Below, piece by piece: positions 42,614 to 51,577 of a stretch of 64,000 nucleotides of DNA (its first letter is position 1; every line of letters begins with the position of its first letter). Where the stretch lies: the NCBI RefSeq assembly GCF_021173675.1, contig NZ_JAIHON010000005.1, forward strand, positions 310,001-374,000, given 5' to 3'. The stretch is from Streptomyces lincolnensis. Its GTDB lineage: Bacteria > Actinomycetota > Actinomycetes > Streptomycetales > Streptomycetaceae. The notes under the pieces are model-generated. The model was not told where the DNA came from and ran no database searches. It saw only the letters and a list, made by a program, of their open reading frames with translations. A program made the position numbers and the translations under genes.

Positions 42614-45600
42614 CGGGGCCGCGCAACGGACGCATCATCACCTTCTACTCGTACAAGGGCGGTACCGGGCGCACGATGGCCCTGGCCAACACCGCCTGGA
42701 TCCTGGCCGCCAACGGCAAACGCGTGCTGGCCGTCGACTGGGACCTGGAGGCGCCGGGCCTGCACCGCTTCTTCCACCCGTTCCTGGACGCCAAGGCCCT
42801 CGCGGCCACCCCGGGTGTCATCAACATCATCCAGGACTACGCCTGGGCCGCGACCACCGGAACCCAGCGCCCCGACGACTGGCACGTGCCCTACGCGCAG
42901 GTCGAGCAGCACGCGGTGTCCATCCGCCCCGAGCGCTTCGACCTGCACTTCCCGGAGGGCGGCTCCCTCGACTTCCTCTCCGCGGGCCGCCAGGACCGGG
43001 CGTACTCGGCGGCGGTGACCTCCTTCGAGTGGGACAACTTCTACGAGCGCCTCGGCGGCGGCACGTTCCTCCGGGAGTTACGGGCCAGCATGAAGGCGAC
43101 GTACGACTACGTCCTGATCGACAGCCGCACCGGCCTGTCGGACAACGCCGACATCTGCACCATGGAGATGCCCGACGTCCTGGTGGACTGCTTCACCCTG
43201 AGCGACCAGGCGCTGGAGGGCGCGGCGGTGGTCGCCCGCAGTGTCGAGGAGGGCTACCGGCCGCGGCGGATCCGGGTCCTGCCGGTGCCGATGCGGATCG
43301 ACGAGGGCGAGAAGGAGAAGGTCGACGCCGGGCGGGCGCTGGCCCGCACCCGGTTCGACGGGCTGCCCAAGGGAGCCGACGGCCGGCCCCTGAGCCACGA
43401 GGACCTCAGCGCCTACTGGGGCAACGTGGAGATCCCGTACCGCCCCTACTACGCCTACGAGGAGACCCTGGCCACCGTCGGCGACGAGAGCGGTATCGCC
43501 AACTCGCTGCTGTCGGCGTTCGAACGGCTCACGGCCGTCATCTCCGACCGCGAGGTCACCTCGCTGCCGCCGATCCCCGAGCCGATCCGGCTGCGCTGCC
43601 GCGACGCCTACCTCAGGCGCCGGCCGCTGACCACCGTGGCCGACGTCGTGGTGGCGTACGCGGCGGAGAAGCGGATGTGGGCGGACTGGGTCGAGCACGT
43701 CCTGAAGCGGTCGGGCTGCGCGGTCACGCTGCACGAGATATCCACCGGCCCGGTCGAGCCGGCCGACACCACCGCGCACACGCTGATCCTCCAGTCGCGG
43801 TCCTTCCAGGAGTCGCGTTACGCCGACTCCGTGTGGCGGGCCATCGCCGACACCGCCGCGGACGCCGCGCGCGGGCCGGTGGTGCCGCTGCGGGTCGAGG
43901 ACGTGCCGCTGATGGATCCGACGGTGGACCTGCACCGGCTCGACGAGACGGAGTGCGTGACCGCGCTCCAGCGAGCCCTGGACCTGCCGCTCCAGCCGGT
44001 GGAGAGCACCCCGACGGCCCCCCGTTTCCCCGGCAACCGGCCCGGCATCTGGAACGCGCCGCAGCGCAACACCACCTTCACCGGCCGCAACCCGATCATG
44101 AACCGGATCCGCAACCAGCTCGGCGACCTGTCGGGACCACCGCAGCCGCAGGCCCTGTTCGGCCTGGGCGGGGTGGGCAAGACCCAGCTGGCCATCGAGT
44201 ACGTGCACCGCTTCATGGCCGACTACGACGTGGTGTGGTGGATCTCCGCCGAGCACGTGGACGACGTCGTCGCCTCGCTCGCCGAGCTCGCCCCGCTGCT
44301 CGGCGCGACCCGCACTCAGGAGGACATGACGAAGGCCGCCCAGGAGGCCGTGCAGCGGCTGTCGCGGGGGCTGCCGACCAAGCGGTGGATCCTGGTCTTC
44401 GACAACGCCGGCGACCCCGCCGACCTGGTCGACCACTTCCCCACCGGGGACGGCGGGCACATCCTGCTCACCTCCCGCAACCAGGCCTGGTCCCAGCACG
44501 GCACCTCCCAGCAGATCGACGTCTTCCAGCGCGACGAGAGCATCGAGCACCTGACCCGCCGGACCAACGGCGGTCTGACGGCCGAGGACGCCGACCGGGT
44601 GGCGGAGGCCGTCGGCGATCTGCCGCTGGCGGTGGAGGTGGCGGCGGCCTGGCTGGCCGAGACCGCCACCCCGATCGAGGACTATCTGCGGCAGCTGGCC
44701 CGGCAGACCACCGACGTACTGGCCCTCAACCAGCCCTCCGACTACCCGCGCACGGTCGCGGCCACCTGGAACGTGTCGATCTCCCAGCTGGAGAAACGTT
44801 CTCCTGCGGCGGTACGGCTGCTCCAGCTGTGCGCGTTCCTCGCCCCCGAGCCGATCGCGCAGAAGCTGCTCTACAGCAAGGAGATGCTCGCCGCGCTGAA
44901 ACCGTACGACCCCTCCCTGCAGGACAGTCTGCTGCTCGGCAGGGTCATCCGGGAGATCGGCCGGTTCGCGCTCGCCAAGGTCGACCAGAAGACCAACAGC
45001 CTCCAGGTGCACCGCCTGGTGCAGGCCGTGATCCGCTCCCAGATGCCCGAGGAGGAGCAGTGGGAGGCCCGGCACGTGGTGCACACCGTCCTCGCCGGTG
45101 CCCGGCCCGACGGCGACGAGCCGATCGACGACCCCAAGACCTGGCCGCAGTTCTCCATCATCTGGCCGCACCTGGCCGCCTCCGAGGCCCGCAACTGCCA
45201 TGAGGCAGACACCCGCAGGCTGCTCATCGACCGGGTCCGCTACCAGTGGAAGCGCGGGGACTTCCCGGCCGCCAACCGGCTCGCGGACGATCTGCTCCAG
45301 CACTGGAAACCGATGCTCGGGGAGGCCGACGGCCAGTACCTGTACCTGCGGTTCCAGCTAGCCAACGTGCTGCGCTCGCAGGGCCTGTACGTGGAGGCGC
45401 GGGAGATCGGGGAGGACGTGCTGGAGCGGCAGCGCCAGGCGCTGGGCGAACAGCATCCGCACACCTACGCCACCATGTCCGCGCTCTCCAGCGACCTGGC
45501 GTCGCTGGGCGAGTACTCCAAGGCGGTCGAACTGGCCAAGACCGCGCACACCGGGTTCAGCGAGATCTTCCACGAGTCCCACCGGCGCACGCTCAGCGCG

Positions 45601-46530
45601 GCCAACAACCTCGCCCTCGCGCTGCGCATGGTCGGCAACTACGCCGAGTCCCGCGCCATCGACCAGGACACCCTGGACCGGCGCACCGCCGTCCTCGGCC
45701 CCGACCACCCCTACACGCTGGCCTCGGCGGAACGGCTCGGCCGCGACCTCAGGGAGGTCGGGCGGTACGCGGAGTCGGTGTCGATCCTGACGCGGACGTA
45801 CGCCTCCCACAAACGGCTGCTGACCAAGGACTTCCCCGGCACCCTCAGGTGCGCCAAGTCGCTGGCGGTGTCGCTGCGCCGCAACGGCCAGTTCGAGGAC
45901 GCCCGCCGGCTGACCGAGGCGACCCGCAAGGAGTACGACCGGCAGTACCCGACCGCCACCCCCGACTCACTGGCCTGCGATCTCAACCTGGCCGCCGACC
46001 TGTTCGCGGCGGACGAGCGGGACCGGGCCCGCGAGGTGGCGCTGGAGGCGCTCGTCGAGTACATGAGGGTGCCGGGCGAGGCCCACCCGTACACCCAGGC
46101 GGCCCTGAACAACCTCGGCATCTTCCACTGGGGCTGCAACGACCTGGAGGAGGCCGAGACGGTGTTCCTGAGGGTGCTGCCCCGGATGACGGAGGTGCTC
46201 GGGGAACACCACCCGCACACCCTGTTCTGCAGCGTCAACTACGCCAACGTCCTGTTCGACCAAGGGCGTTTCGAGGAGGCCCGGGAGCGCGACGAGGCGG
46301 CGCTGCCCCGGCTGCGCGAGGCCCTGGGCAGCCACCACCCGGAGACGCTGGCCGTGGTCACCAACCTGGGCCTCACCCTGCGCGCCCTGGGCCGCGAGTC
46401 CGAGGCCCGCGCCCTGCGCGAGGAGGCCATGACGGAACTGCGGCTGCTCCTCGGCGAGGACAACGGCATCAACCAGGTGGCGAGCCGCGAACGGCGCATC
46501 TACCGCGACCTGGAGCCGCTGTCGGTGTGA
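42610..46530 (+). CDS. fxsT: FxsT: ParA-like, TIR-like, NB-ARC and TPR multidomain protein
   Basis: A 1306-aa protein in four parts. A ParA/MinD-like domain (1-300) has a deviant Walker motif K16-G-G-T-G-R21-T, with Arg in the normal lysine slot, and D-W-D-L-E-A-P-G-L. A TIR-like part (about 350-460) follows. An NB-ARC STAND ATPase (about 500-810) has P-loop G518-L-G-G-V-G-K-T525 and Walker B I-L-V-F-D-N-A-G-D. TPR repeats (about 860-1290) end it, with spaced L-G-x-x-H-P-x-T units. This is the STAND NTPase layout of receptor-like sensors. It overlaps fxsC by ATGA. A role in sensing the FxsA product, or a threat, is inferred. Confidence 0.9.
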   Translation: MTGPRNGRIITFYSYKGGTGRTMALANTAWILAANGKRVLAVDWDLEAPGLHRFFHPFLDAKALAATPGVINIIQDYAWAATTGTQRPDDWHVPYAQVEQHAVSIRPERFDLHFPEGGSLDFLSAGRQDRAYSAAVTSFEWDNFYERLGGGTFLRELRASMKATYDYVLIDSRTGLSDNADICTMEMPDVLVDCFTLSDQALEGAAVVARSVEEGYRPRRIRVLPVPMRIDEGEKEKVDAGRALARTRFDGLPKGADGRPLSHEDLSAYWGNVEIPYRPYYAYEETLATVGDESGIANSLLSAFERLTAVISDREVTSLPPIPEPIRLRCRDAYLRRRPLTTVADVVVAYAAEKRMWADWVEHVLKRSGCAVTLHEISTGPVEPADTTAHTLILQSRSFQESRYADSVWRAIADTAADAARGPVVPLRVEDVPLMDPTVDLHRLDETECVTALQRALDLPLQPVESTPTAPRFPGNRPGIWNAPQRNTTFTGRNPIMNRIRNQLGDLSGPPQPQALFGLGGVGKTQLAIEYVHRFMADYDVVWWISAEHVDDVVASLAELAPLLGATRTQEDMTKAAQEAVQRLSRGLPTKRWILVFDNAGDPADLVDHFPTGDGGHILLTSRNQAWSQHGTSQQIDVFQRDESIEHLTRRTNGGLTAEDADRVAEAVGDLPLAVEVAAAWLAETATPIEDYLRQLARQTTDVLALNQPSDYPRTVAATWNVSISQLEKRSPAAVRLLQLCAFLAPEPIAQKLLYSKEMLAALKPYDPSLQDSLLLGRVIREIGRFALAKVDQKTNSLQVHRLVQAVIRSQMPEEEQWEARHVVHTVLAGARPDGDEPIDDPKTWPQFSIIWPHLAASEARNCHEADTRRLLIDRVRYQWKRGDFPAANRLADDLLQHWKPMLGEADGQYLYLRFQLANVLRSQGLYVEAREIGEDVLERQRQALGEQHPHTYATMSALSSDLASLGEYSKAVELAKTAHTGFSEIFHESHRRTLSAANNLALALRMVGNYAESRAIDQDTLDRRTAVLGPDHPYTLASAERLGRDLREVGRYAESVSILTRTYASHKRLLTKDFPGTLRCAKSLAVSLRRNGQFEDARRLTEATRKEYDRQYPTATPDSLACDLNLAADLFAADERDRAREVALEALVEYMRVPGEAHPYTQAALNNLGIFHWGCNDLEEAETVFLRVLPRMTEVLGEHHPHTLFCSVNYANVLFDQGRFEEARERDEAALPRLREALGSHHPETLAVVTNLGLTLRALGRESEARALREEAMTELRLLLGEDNGINQVASRERRIYRDLEPLSV

Positions 46531-46551
46531 ACCGGTGCCTCAGAGCCTGTG

Positions 46552-47433
46552 TCAGCACGCCTCTCGCGGCGCGCTGAGCAGCCAGTCCAGTACGGCGGGC
46601 AGGGCGCGCAGGGAGGCGAAGTGCGCCGCGGTCGGTTCCAGGACGGCCGTGGCGCGCGGGATGCGGTCGGCGAGCCAGGAGGCGTGCGAGGCGGGCGAGA
46701 AGACGTCGTGCTGGCCGTGCCAGAGCAGGACCGGCACCTCGATCAGGGCCGGGTCGAAGCCCCAGGCCCCGGTCAGGGCGAGGGCGTCGTCGATCCAGCC
46801 GTAGGGGGAGGTGCGCAGCGCCTCGCGGTAGTTGCGCAGCAGCATGGAGCGGATGGTGTTGTCGGAGACGATCAGCCGGTCGTCGGCGGTGAGGTCCTCG
46901 CGCAACTCCTCCAGCAGGCGAGCGGGATCGCTGCGGATGGCGGCGGAGCGCGGGATCAGCCGGGCGGCGAACCGCTCCGGGTCGTTGGCCGCCGTGCTCA
47001 GGTCGGTGACGTTGGACGGGGCCATGCCCGCGTACCAGTCCAGGCCCTCCGCGTCCCGGGGCGCCCAGCCCACCAGCGCCGCCGCCCTGGTCACCCGGTC
47101 GGGCAGCAGGGCCGCGCAGGCCAGGGCGTGCGGGGCGCCGCCGGAGCGGCCGGCCACCGCGAACCGCTCCACGTCGAGGGCGTCGGCCACGTCGGCGACG
47201 TCCTGGACGACGTCGGCGACCCGGCGCCCGGGCAGCCGGTCCGAACCGCCGTAGCCGGGGCGGTCGTAGCTGATGAGCCGGGCACCGCGCTGGTGCAGGA
47301 ACATCGAGCGGGGCTTGGGCCCCACCCGGCTGCCCGGCATGCCGTGCAGGAGGAACACGGGACGACCCCTCGGGTCCCCGGACTCCTCCACCCGTAACCG
47401 TCGCCCGTCCCCCGTGCACACATGGTCAGGCAC
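46552..47433 (-). CDS. Alpha/beta hydrolase
   Basis: A 293-aa cytoplasmic hydrolase. The nucleophile elbow is A-G-R-S-G-G (Ser), the oxyanion region H-G-M-P-G-S, the acid near G-Q-H-D-V-F-S-P, and the catalytic His in A-A-H-F. The order matches alpha/beta-fold esterases and dehalogenase-like enzymes, but substrate cannot be told. GTG 47433 is chosen because a GGGGGGAGCG stretch precedes it. The frame extends to 47484 with residues that look non-coding. It ends 22 bp from the convergent fxsT stop. Confidence 0.8.
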   Translation of the reverse strand: MPDHVCTGDGRRLRVEESGDPRGRPVFLLHGMPGSRVGPKPRSMFLHQRGARLISYDRPGYGGSDRLPGRRVADVVQDVADVADALDVERFAVAGRSGGAPHALACAALLPDRVTRAAALVGWAPRDAEGLDWYAGMAPSNVTDLSTAANDPERFAARLIPRSAAIRSDPARLLEELREDLTADDRLIVSDNTIRSMLLRNYREALRTSPYGWIDDALALTGAWGFDPALIEVPVLLWHGQHDVFSPASHASWLADRIPRATAVLEPTAAHFASLRALPAVLDWLLSAPREAC

Positions 47434-47552
47434 CGCCGCGCTCCCCCCACCCGAGGTCCTTGGACCGGGACCACGCTGCTCCAACCCTGCCCGCGCACCG
47501 GCACGGCGAAACGACGACCCGGGTCAAGAAGGCGCAGGTCAGATGGGCCGGT

Positions 47553-48521
47553 TCAGCAGGCGAACCAGCAGCGGACGGTGGTGCCGTCCGCGTCGGTGTG
47601 CAGGCGGACCAGGTCCGCGACGAGGTTGACCATGAGCAGTCCCCGGCCGCCGCGCTGCTCACGGGGGGCGGGGCGGCGGCCGGCCAGGGGGTCGGTGAGG
47701 CGGCCCTTGTCGTGGACCTCGCAGAGCACGTGGCCGTCCTCGGCCCAGACCCGCAACGTGCCCGAACCGCCGCCGTGCACCACGCTGTTGGTGGTCAGCT
47801 CGGCGGTGACGAGCGCGAGGTCCTGCAGGCGCATTCCGCTCAGGCCGAGCCGCGCGGCCAGGTCGGTGGCGGTGTGCCGGGCGTGCGCGAGGGCGTCCGC
47901 GTCGAAGGCGAGGGCCGGCACGTGGGGGGCGGGCGGGAGCGGCTCGTTGTAGCGGGCGACGACGTCGTCGGGGTCGTAGACCCCGCTGTACGTCTCCGGT
48001 CCGGAGCCGGCGTGGACGACGGTGGGGTGGGTGGCGTAGGCGTCGGCGATCACCCGCGGGGCCAGCCGCCGGGTGTCGTACGGGCACAGGATGCTCACCG
48101 TGCGGCCCGTGAAGGCGGCGTTGATCAGCGCCTCGTGCTGGACGCAGGCGGGGTACTCGGTGTCGCTGCGGCCCGCCCAGATCGGCTCGCCGATGATCCG
48201 TACCCGCCGGCCGGGCGGCTGGGCGTCGGCGAAGGCGCGCAGCACGCCGGGGATGATCCGGCCGGGGTTGCGCCCGGCCTCCCGCATGTCCATGAGCCGT
48301 ACGGCGTCGGCGTCGGCGCCGAGGCCGTCCCGGATGAGCGCGAGGTTCTCGCCGGGCACGGCGACCGCCACCGGGTCGCCGGCCGCGAGTCCGGCGCGGA
48401 CGAAGGAGACGGTGCCCGCGAGGTACTCCCGTTCGCTGCCGTAGAAAAGGGCGGGGTGGACGAACGGGTCGGCCGACGCGGCGGCCCTGATCGATTCGAA
48501 GGGTTCGGCCGCGGCACTCAT
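47553..48521 (-). CDS. Anti-sigma factor (RsbA-like) with MEDS and HATPase domains
   Basis: A 322-aa protein. The MEDS-type sensory domain (about 20-190) carries V-H-P-A-L-F-Y-G-S-E-R-E-Y and L-C-P-Y-D. The HATPase anti-sigma domain (about 210-322) has E-L-T-T-N-S-V-V-H-G (N box), D-K-G-R-L (G1) and G-G-R-G-L-L-M-V-N (G2), as in RsbW/SpoIIAB-like kinases. It should bind a sigma factor or phosphorylate the STAS partner encoded just before it on the same strand. ATG 48521 overlaps that gene's stop (ATGA). No sigma factor gene is next to it. Confidence 0.88.
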   Translation of the reverse strand: MSAAAEPFESIRAAASADPFVHPALFYGSEREYLAGTVSFVRAGLAAGDPVAVAVPGENLALIRDGLGADADAVRLMDMREAGRNPGRIIPGVLRAFADAQPPGRRVRIIGEPIWAGRSDTEYPACVQHEALINAAFTGRTVSILCPYDTRRLAPRVIADAYATHPTVVHAGSGPETYSGVYDPDDVVARYNEPLPPAPHVPALAFDADALAHARHTATDLAARLGLSGMRLQDLALVTAELTTNSVVHGGGSGTLRVWAEDGHVLCEVHDKGRLTDPLAGRRPAPREQRGGRGLLMVNLVADLVRLHTDADGTTVRCWFAC

Positions 48522-48871
48522 GACATCGACACCTCGATCGCCGAAAGCTCGGGCCAGAACGTCTCCAGCACCCGGCGCAGCACCGGCGGCGGCCGGTGCA
48601 GCACCATCCGCCGGCCGTCCGGAAGCCGTTGGGCGGCGCAGGCCAGCGCTCCGGCGCCCGCGACGTCCACGAACGTCACCGACGACAACTCCAGGTAGTA
48701 CACATCACCGTCTCCGTCCACGACCTGCTCCAACGCGCGTTCCCAGACCCCGCGCGTCGCCAGTCCGACCTCTCCCGCCATGCGCAGTCCGCTGCGCTCG
48801 GCCAGCGGGGACACCGTCAGTTCCGGCGTCGCGTCCACGACGTCGGACCGTACCTGGTTGTGGATGCCCAC
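48518..48871 (-). CDS. STAS-domain anti-sigma factor antagonist
   Basis: A 117-aa STAS protein. The phosphorylation site region is V-T-F-V-D-V-A-G-A-G-A-L, where the usual Ser/Thr after the Asp is Val followed by Ala. The canonical phosphorylatable residue may thus be missing. It would bind the anti-sigma protein encoded next to it and free a sigma factor. GTG 48871 has GGGGAG upstream; the frame also opens to 48904. The coupled order STAS then kinase is typical of partner-switch modules. Confidence 0.85.
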   Translation of the reverse strand: MGIHNQVRSDVVDATPELTVSPLAERSGLRMAGEVGLATRGVWERALEQVVDGDGDVYYLELSSVTFVDVAGAGALACAAQRLPDGRRMVLHRPPPVLRRVLETFWPELSAIEVSMS

Positions 48872-49095
48872 ACCGTCTCCCCACTCTCCCGGACGAGATC
48901 GCATGTACCCCGGATGTCACACGGCATTCCTGACGGTGGTGTGTAGTCCGCCGTGCGGCGGGCAGGCGCACTGTCAGCACCGCCGGGCCCCCGCGGAGCT
49001 GGGTCATGGTCCACGACCTCAGGGCTCCACGGCGGAGTCCGGCGGTGAATCGACAACACGAGTGACAAGGCGGGGAAACCGATCAAGGCGGGGAC

Positions 49096-49770
49096 ATGAC
49101 CTCAGCGGCACACACACCTCTCGCGGGGCGGCCGAACACCCTGGTCATCGATGGGCGCGTGGACGGGGACCGAGCGGTGCTCGCTCCACGCGGAGAGCTC
49201 GTCCGCGGGTGCGCGGACGTCCTGGCCGCGAAACTGGCCGAGCTGCCCACCGGCGTCCGGCGGATCGAACTCGACATGTCCGGCGTGGAGTTCATGGACA
49301 CGGCCGGTCTCCAGTTCCTGGAGCACCTCGGCGACCACGGGGTCCGGCACGGCATCGAGGTCACGGCCGGGAACTGGAGCGGCCAGCCTCGACGGATCCT
49401 GGAACTGGTCGGCCTCGACACCACCGACGCCCTGCGGGGACCCACCCCGGAGCCCGGCCCCTCCACCACCTCCGCGGTGGCCCTGGAACGGGCGGAGCGG
49501 CTGCGGCTGCTGCAGGAGGAGGTCGAGCAGCTCCGGCAGGCGATCGCCTCCCGCCCGGTGATCGACCAGGCCCGCGGCATCCTCATGGCCACCCACGCCT
49601 GCAGCTCCGACGAGGCCTGGACGATCCTGCGCGAGGCCTCCCAGCTCTCCAACACCAAGCTCCGGGTGGTCGCCGCGGCGGTCACCGCCAGCACCGGCAC
49701 CGACGGCGCGCCGCCCCCGGAGGAGGTCCGCACGGCCCTGCGCACGGCGATCGCACACCGGGGGCGCTAA
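49096..49770 (+). CDS. STAS-ANTAR fusion protein
   Basis: A 224-aa protein. A STAS domain lies at about residues 15-110 (I-E-L-D-M-S-G-V-E-F-M-D-T-A-G-L), with Thr after the Asp. A helical linker follows (R-A-E-R-L-R-L-L-Q-E-E-V-E-Q-L). The ANTAR RNA-binding domain is at about 150-200: V-I-D-Q-A-R-G-I-L-M-A-T, D-E-A-W-T-I-L-R-E-A-S and S-N-T-K-L-R-V-V-A. ANTAR proteins bind paired RNA stem-loops and prevent termination. The STAS part suggests control by an anti-sigma-like kinase, perhaps the one at 47553-48521. A hairpin follows its stop. Confidence 0.88.
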   Translation: MTSAAHTPLAGRPNTLVIDGRVDGDRAVLAPRGELVRGCADVLAAKLAELPTGVRRIELDMSGVEFMDTAGLQFLEHLGDHGVRHGIEVTAGNWSGQPRRILELVGLDTTDALRGPTPEPGPSTTSAVALERAERLRLLQEEVEQLRQAIASRPVIDQARGILMATHACSSDEAWTILREASQLSNTKLRVVAAAVTASTGTDGAPPPEEVRTALRTAIAHRGR

Positions 49771-49791
49771 AACACACCGGAGCCGCTGAGA

Positions 49792-49817
49792 CGCCCCGGC
49801 CGCGCGGGGCCGGGGCG
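49792..49817 (+). terminator. Hairpin after the STAS-ANTAR gene
   Basis: CGCCCCGGCC (49792-49801) pairs with GGCCGGGGCG (49808-49817) over a 6-nt loop, 21 bp after the stop. Intrinsic terminators in Streptomyces often lack a T-tract. Confidence 0.65.
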
Positions 49818-49857
49818 GGCGGTCGCCCCGGAGGGCGGATTCCCTCACCGAGGGAGG

Positions 49858-49959
49858 TCAGTAGGGCAGCACCCGTCCCGACGGGGTGCGGCGGTCGATG
49901 GTCAGGTCACGTGGGGCGGTGGGCCGGCGGGTGACGCGCACTCGGGTCTGGCGGTTCAT
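49858..49959 (-). CDS. 33-residue basic small protein
   Basis: ATG 49959 on the reverse strand is preceded by GAGGAGG with about five bases spacing, a strong ribosome site. It encodes a 33-aa peptide rich in Arg and Thr (R-V-R-V-T-R-R-P-T, then L-T-I-D-R-R-T-P). No signal peptide or membrane helix is seen. I know no function. The longer frame to 50190 lacks codon support before this start. Confidence 0.5.
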   Translation of the reverse strand: MNRQTRVRVTRRPTAPRDLTIDRRTPSGRVLPY

Positions 49960-50298
49960 GACGCCTCCTCGGTGTCCGGCCGGTACGCGGCGAGGTGCCC
50001 CGTACCCGACTCGACCAGCCTGGTCCCCGCGTCGACCGGGCACATCGTGCCCGCGGTGGCATCCGCCCTGCCTCCGGGGCAGGACCCGTGGGGGTCCCGG
50101 TACTCCCCGGGGAGGACACCCGCCCCTGAGTCGAACTCGGGGTGACCGAGGCCGGTCGGCTTCCTCTTCGATCCCGTTGCACCCGGCCATACCCGCGCTT
50201 TCCCCGGTCCACTCCCTCCGCGGCGCGGCGGCCGACGATGTTACGTGCGGGAAACCTTGACGATCAGGGTGGTGGGTGCCACGATTCCGGCGCCGCGA
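49960..50298. other. Gap upstream of the cellulase gene
   Basis: About 340 bases without a further supported gene. It holds the likely promoter of the 33-aa peptide. I see no RNA gene or convincing repeat before the palindromes at 50299. Confidence 0.4.
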
Positions 50299-50347
50299 TG
50301 TTTACGTAAACACCGGGCAAATGCCCGCTTCGATGTTTGCGTAAACA
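50299..50347. promoter_or_regulatory. Two operator-like palindromes upstream of the GH5 cellulase
   Basis: TGTTTACGTAAACA (50299-50312) is a perfect 14-bp palindrome. TGTTTGCGTAAACA (50334-50347) matches it at 13 of 14 positions. Their centres are 35 bp apart, with a small CGGGCA/TGCCCG dyad between. They are markedly A+T-rich against the background and lie about 80-125 bp before the start. LacI-family control by a sugar is a reasonable guess. Confidence 0.7.
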
Positions 50348-50425
50348 CAGCGGCGCGGCCATGCCGGGCCCGTCCTCCCCCGGGCCCCGGCGTGCCGAGC
50401 CGCCACCTCCTGAAAGGGCACGTCG

Positions 50426-51478
50426 ATGCGCAAGACCCCCGCCAGAAACCGCCCCACCCGGCTGCGTGCCGGCCTCGTGGGCGTCGCGATCGCCGCGATC
50501 GGCGCCACCACCCTCACCGGCAGCCCCGCCTCGGCCGCGCCGCGCCTGGACCCGACCCAGTTCAAGGGCGTCAACTGGGCGGACCCGCGCGACAACTTCG
50601 CCGACGACCTGCTCAAGCTGTCCGGCCTGTCGACCTCCGACAACTACAAGCAGACGTACGCCAAGGCGAGCCGGATCATCGCGGCCTTCCGCGCCAACCT
50701 CGGCGCCAACACCGTGCGGCTGCCCATCAACCCGTACACGGTCAACGGCTCGTACTGGAAGTCGTACCGCGGGGTCATCGACGCGGCCACCGACCAGGGC
50801 TTCAAGGTCATCGTCTCCTACTGGGAGGGGACCGGTGACCGCAAGGACGGCTTCATCGACGACACGGCCACCTACTGGCCGATGTGGAAGACCGTCGTCG
50901 GGGCCTACAAGAACAACAGCCGCGTCTACTTCGAGCCGATGAACGAGCCGCACGGCTACACCGACACCGAGTGGGCCGACATAGCCGCGAAGTGGCTCGC
51001 CACCTACCCGTCGGTGCCCCGCGACCGCGTCTTCGTCAGCGGCGCCGGCTACAACGACCACGTCACCACGGTCTGCGCGGACCCGCGCCTGAACGGCACC
51101 TACCTCTCCCTGCACCACTACGGGTTCTGGAAGGAGTACGCCACCTACGACCAGTGGAAGGCGGACCTGAAGGAGCGCATCGGCACCTGCGCCAACCGGA
51201 CCGTCGCGGACGAGTTCGGCGCCCCGATGACCACCGGCTTCGACTACAACAAGCCGGACGCCGCCAACAACTTCGTCAACTACGTCCAGGCCGTCACCGA
51301 CACCTTCCGCGAGCTGAAGATGGGCTCCGTGTACTGGCCCGGCCTGCGCACCGACGACTCCTACACCCTCCAGACCCTCACCGGCGACCCGAACCGCCCC
51401 TGGCTGGCCACCACCAACCAGTCCGGCGCCGACCGCCTCGCCTGGGCCTGGGGCCGCGGCAGGCCCGTCCAGCGCTGA
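50426..51478 (+). CDS. Secreted GH5-family cellulase/beta-glucanase
   Basis: A 350-aa exported glycosidase. Residues 1-37 form a signal peptide ending S-P-A-S-A-A-P. The acid/base Glu is E174 in F-E-P-M-N-E-P-H-G, and the nucleophile is E263 in A-D-E-F-G-A-P. The N-terminal part has F-K-G-V-N-W-A-D-P, typical of GH5 catalytic TIM barrels. It has no carbohydrate-binding module. It probably cleaves beta-1,4-linked glucans outside the cell, producing signals for uptake. A strong hairpin (51482-51503) ends the transcript. Two operator-like palindromes precede it. Confidence 0.87.
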   Translation: MRKTPARNRPTRLRAGLVGVAIAAIGATTLTGSPASAAPRLDPTQFKGVNWADPRDNFADDLLKLSGLSTSDNYKQTYAKASRIIAAFRANLGANTVRLPINPYTVNGSYWKSYRGVIDAATDQGFKVIVSYWEGTGDRKDGFIDDTATYWPMWKTVVGAYKNNSRVYFEPMNEPHGYTDTEWADIAAKWLATYPSVPRDRVFVSGAGYNDHVTTVCADPRLNGTYLSLHHYGFWKEYATYDQWKADLKERIGTCANRTVADEFGAPMTTGFDYNKPDAANNFVNYVQAVTDTFRELKMGSVYWPGLRTDDSYTLQTLTGDPNRPWLATTNQSGADRLAWAWGRGRPVQR

Positions 51479-51481
51479 CCC

Positions 51482-51503
51482 GGCCGCCCCGCAGCGGGCG
51501 GCC
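51482..51503 (+). terminator. Hairpin after the cellulase gene
   Basis: GGCCGCCC (51482-51489) pairs with GGGCGGCC (51496-51503) with a 6-nt loop, directly after the stop. Confidence 0.65.
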
Positions 51504-51511
51504 CTCCCGCA

Positions 51512-51551
51512 CCGTCGGTCAACGGGGTCCGGATACTCCGTTGATCGACGG
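51512..51551. promoter_or_regulatory. Inverted repeat around a -10-like sequence ahead of the LLM gene
   Basis: CCGTCGGTCAACGG (51512-51525) and CCGTTGATCGACGG (51538-51551) are complementary at 13 of 14 positions. Between them lies GGATACT, close to a -10 element. It is a plausible operator for the gene at 51578. Confidence 0.5.
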
Positions 51552-51577
51552 CTGCCCGGACCCTAGGTTCAGGAGCC

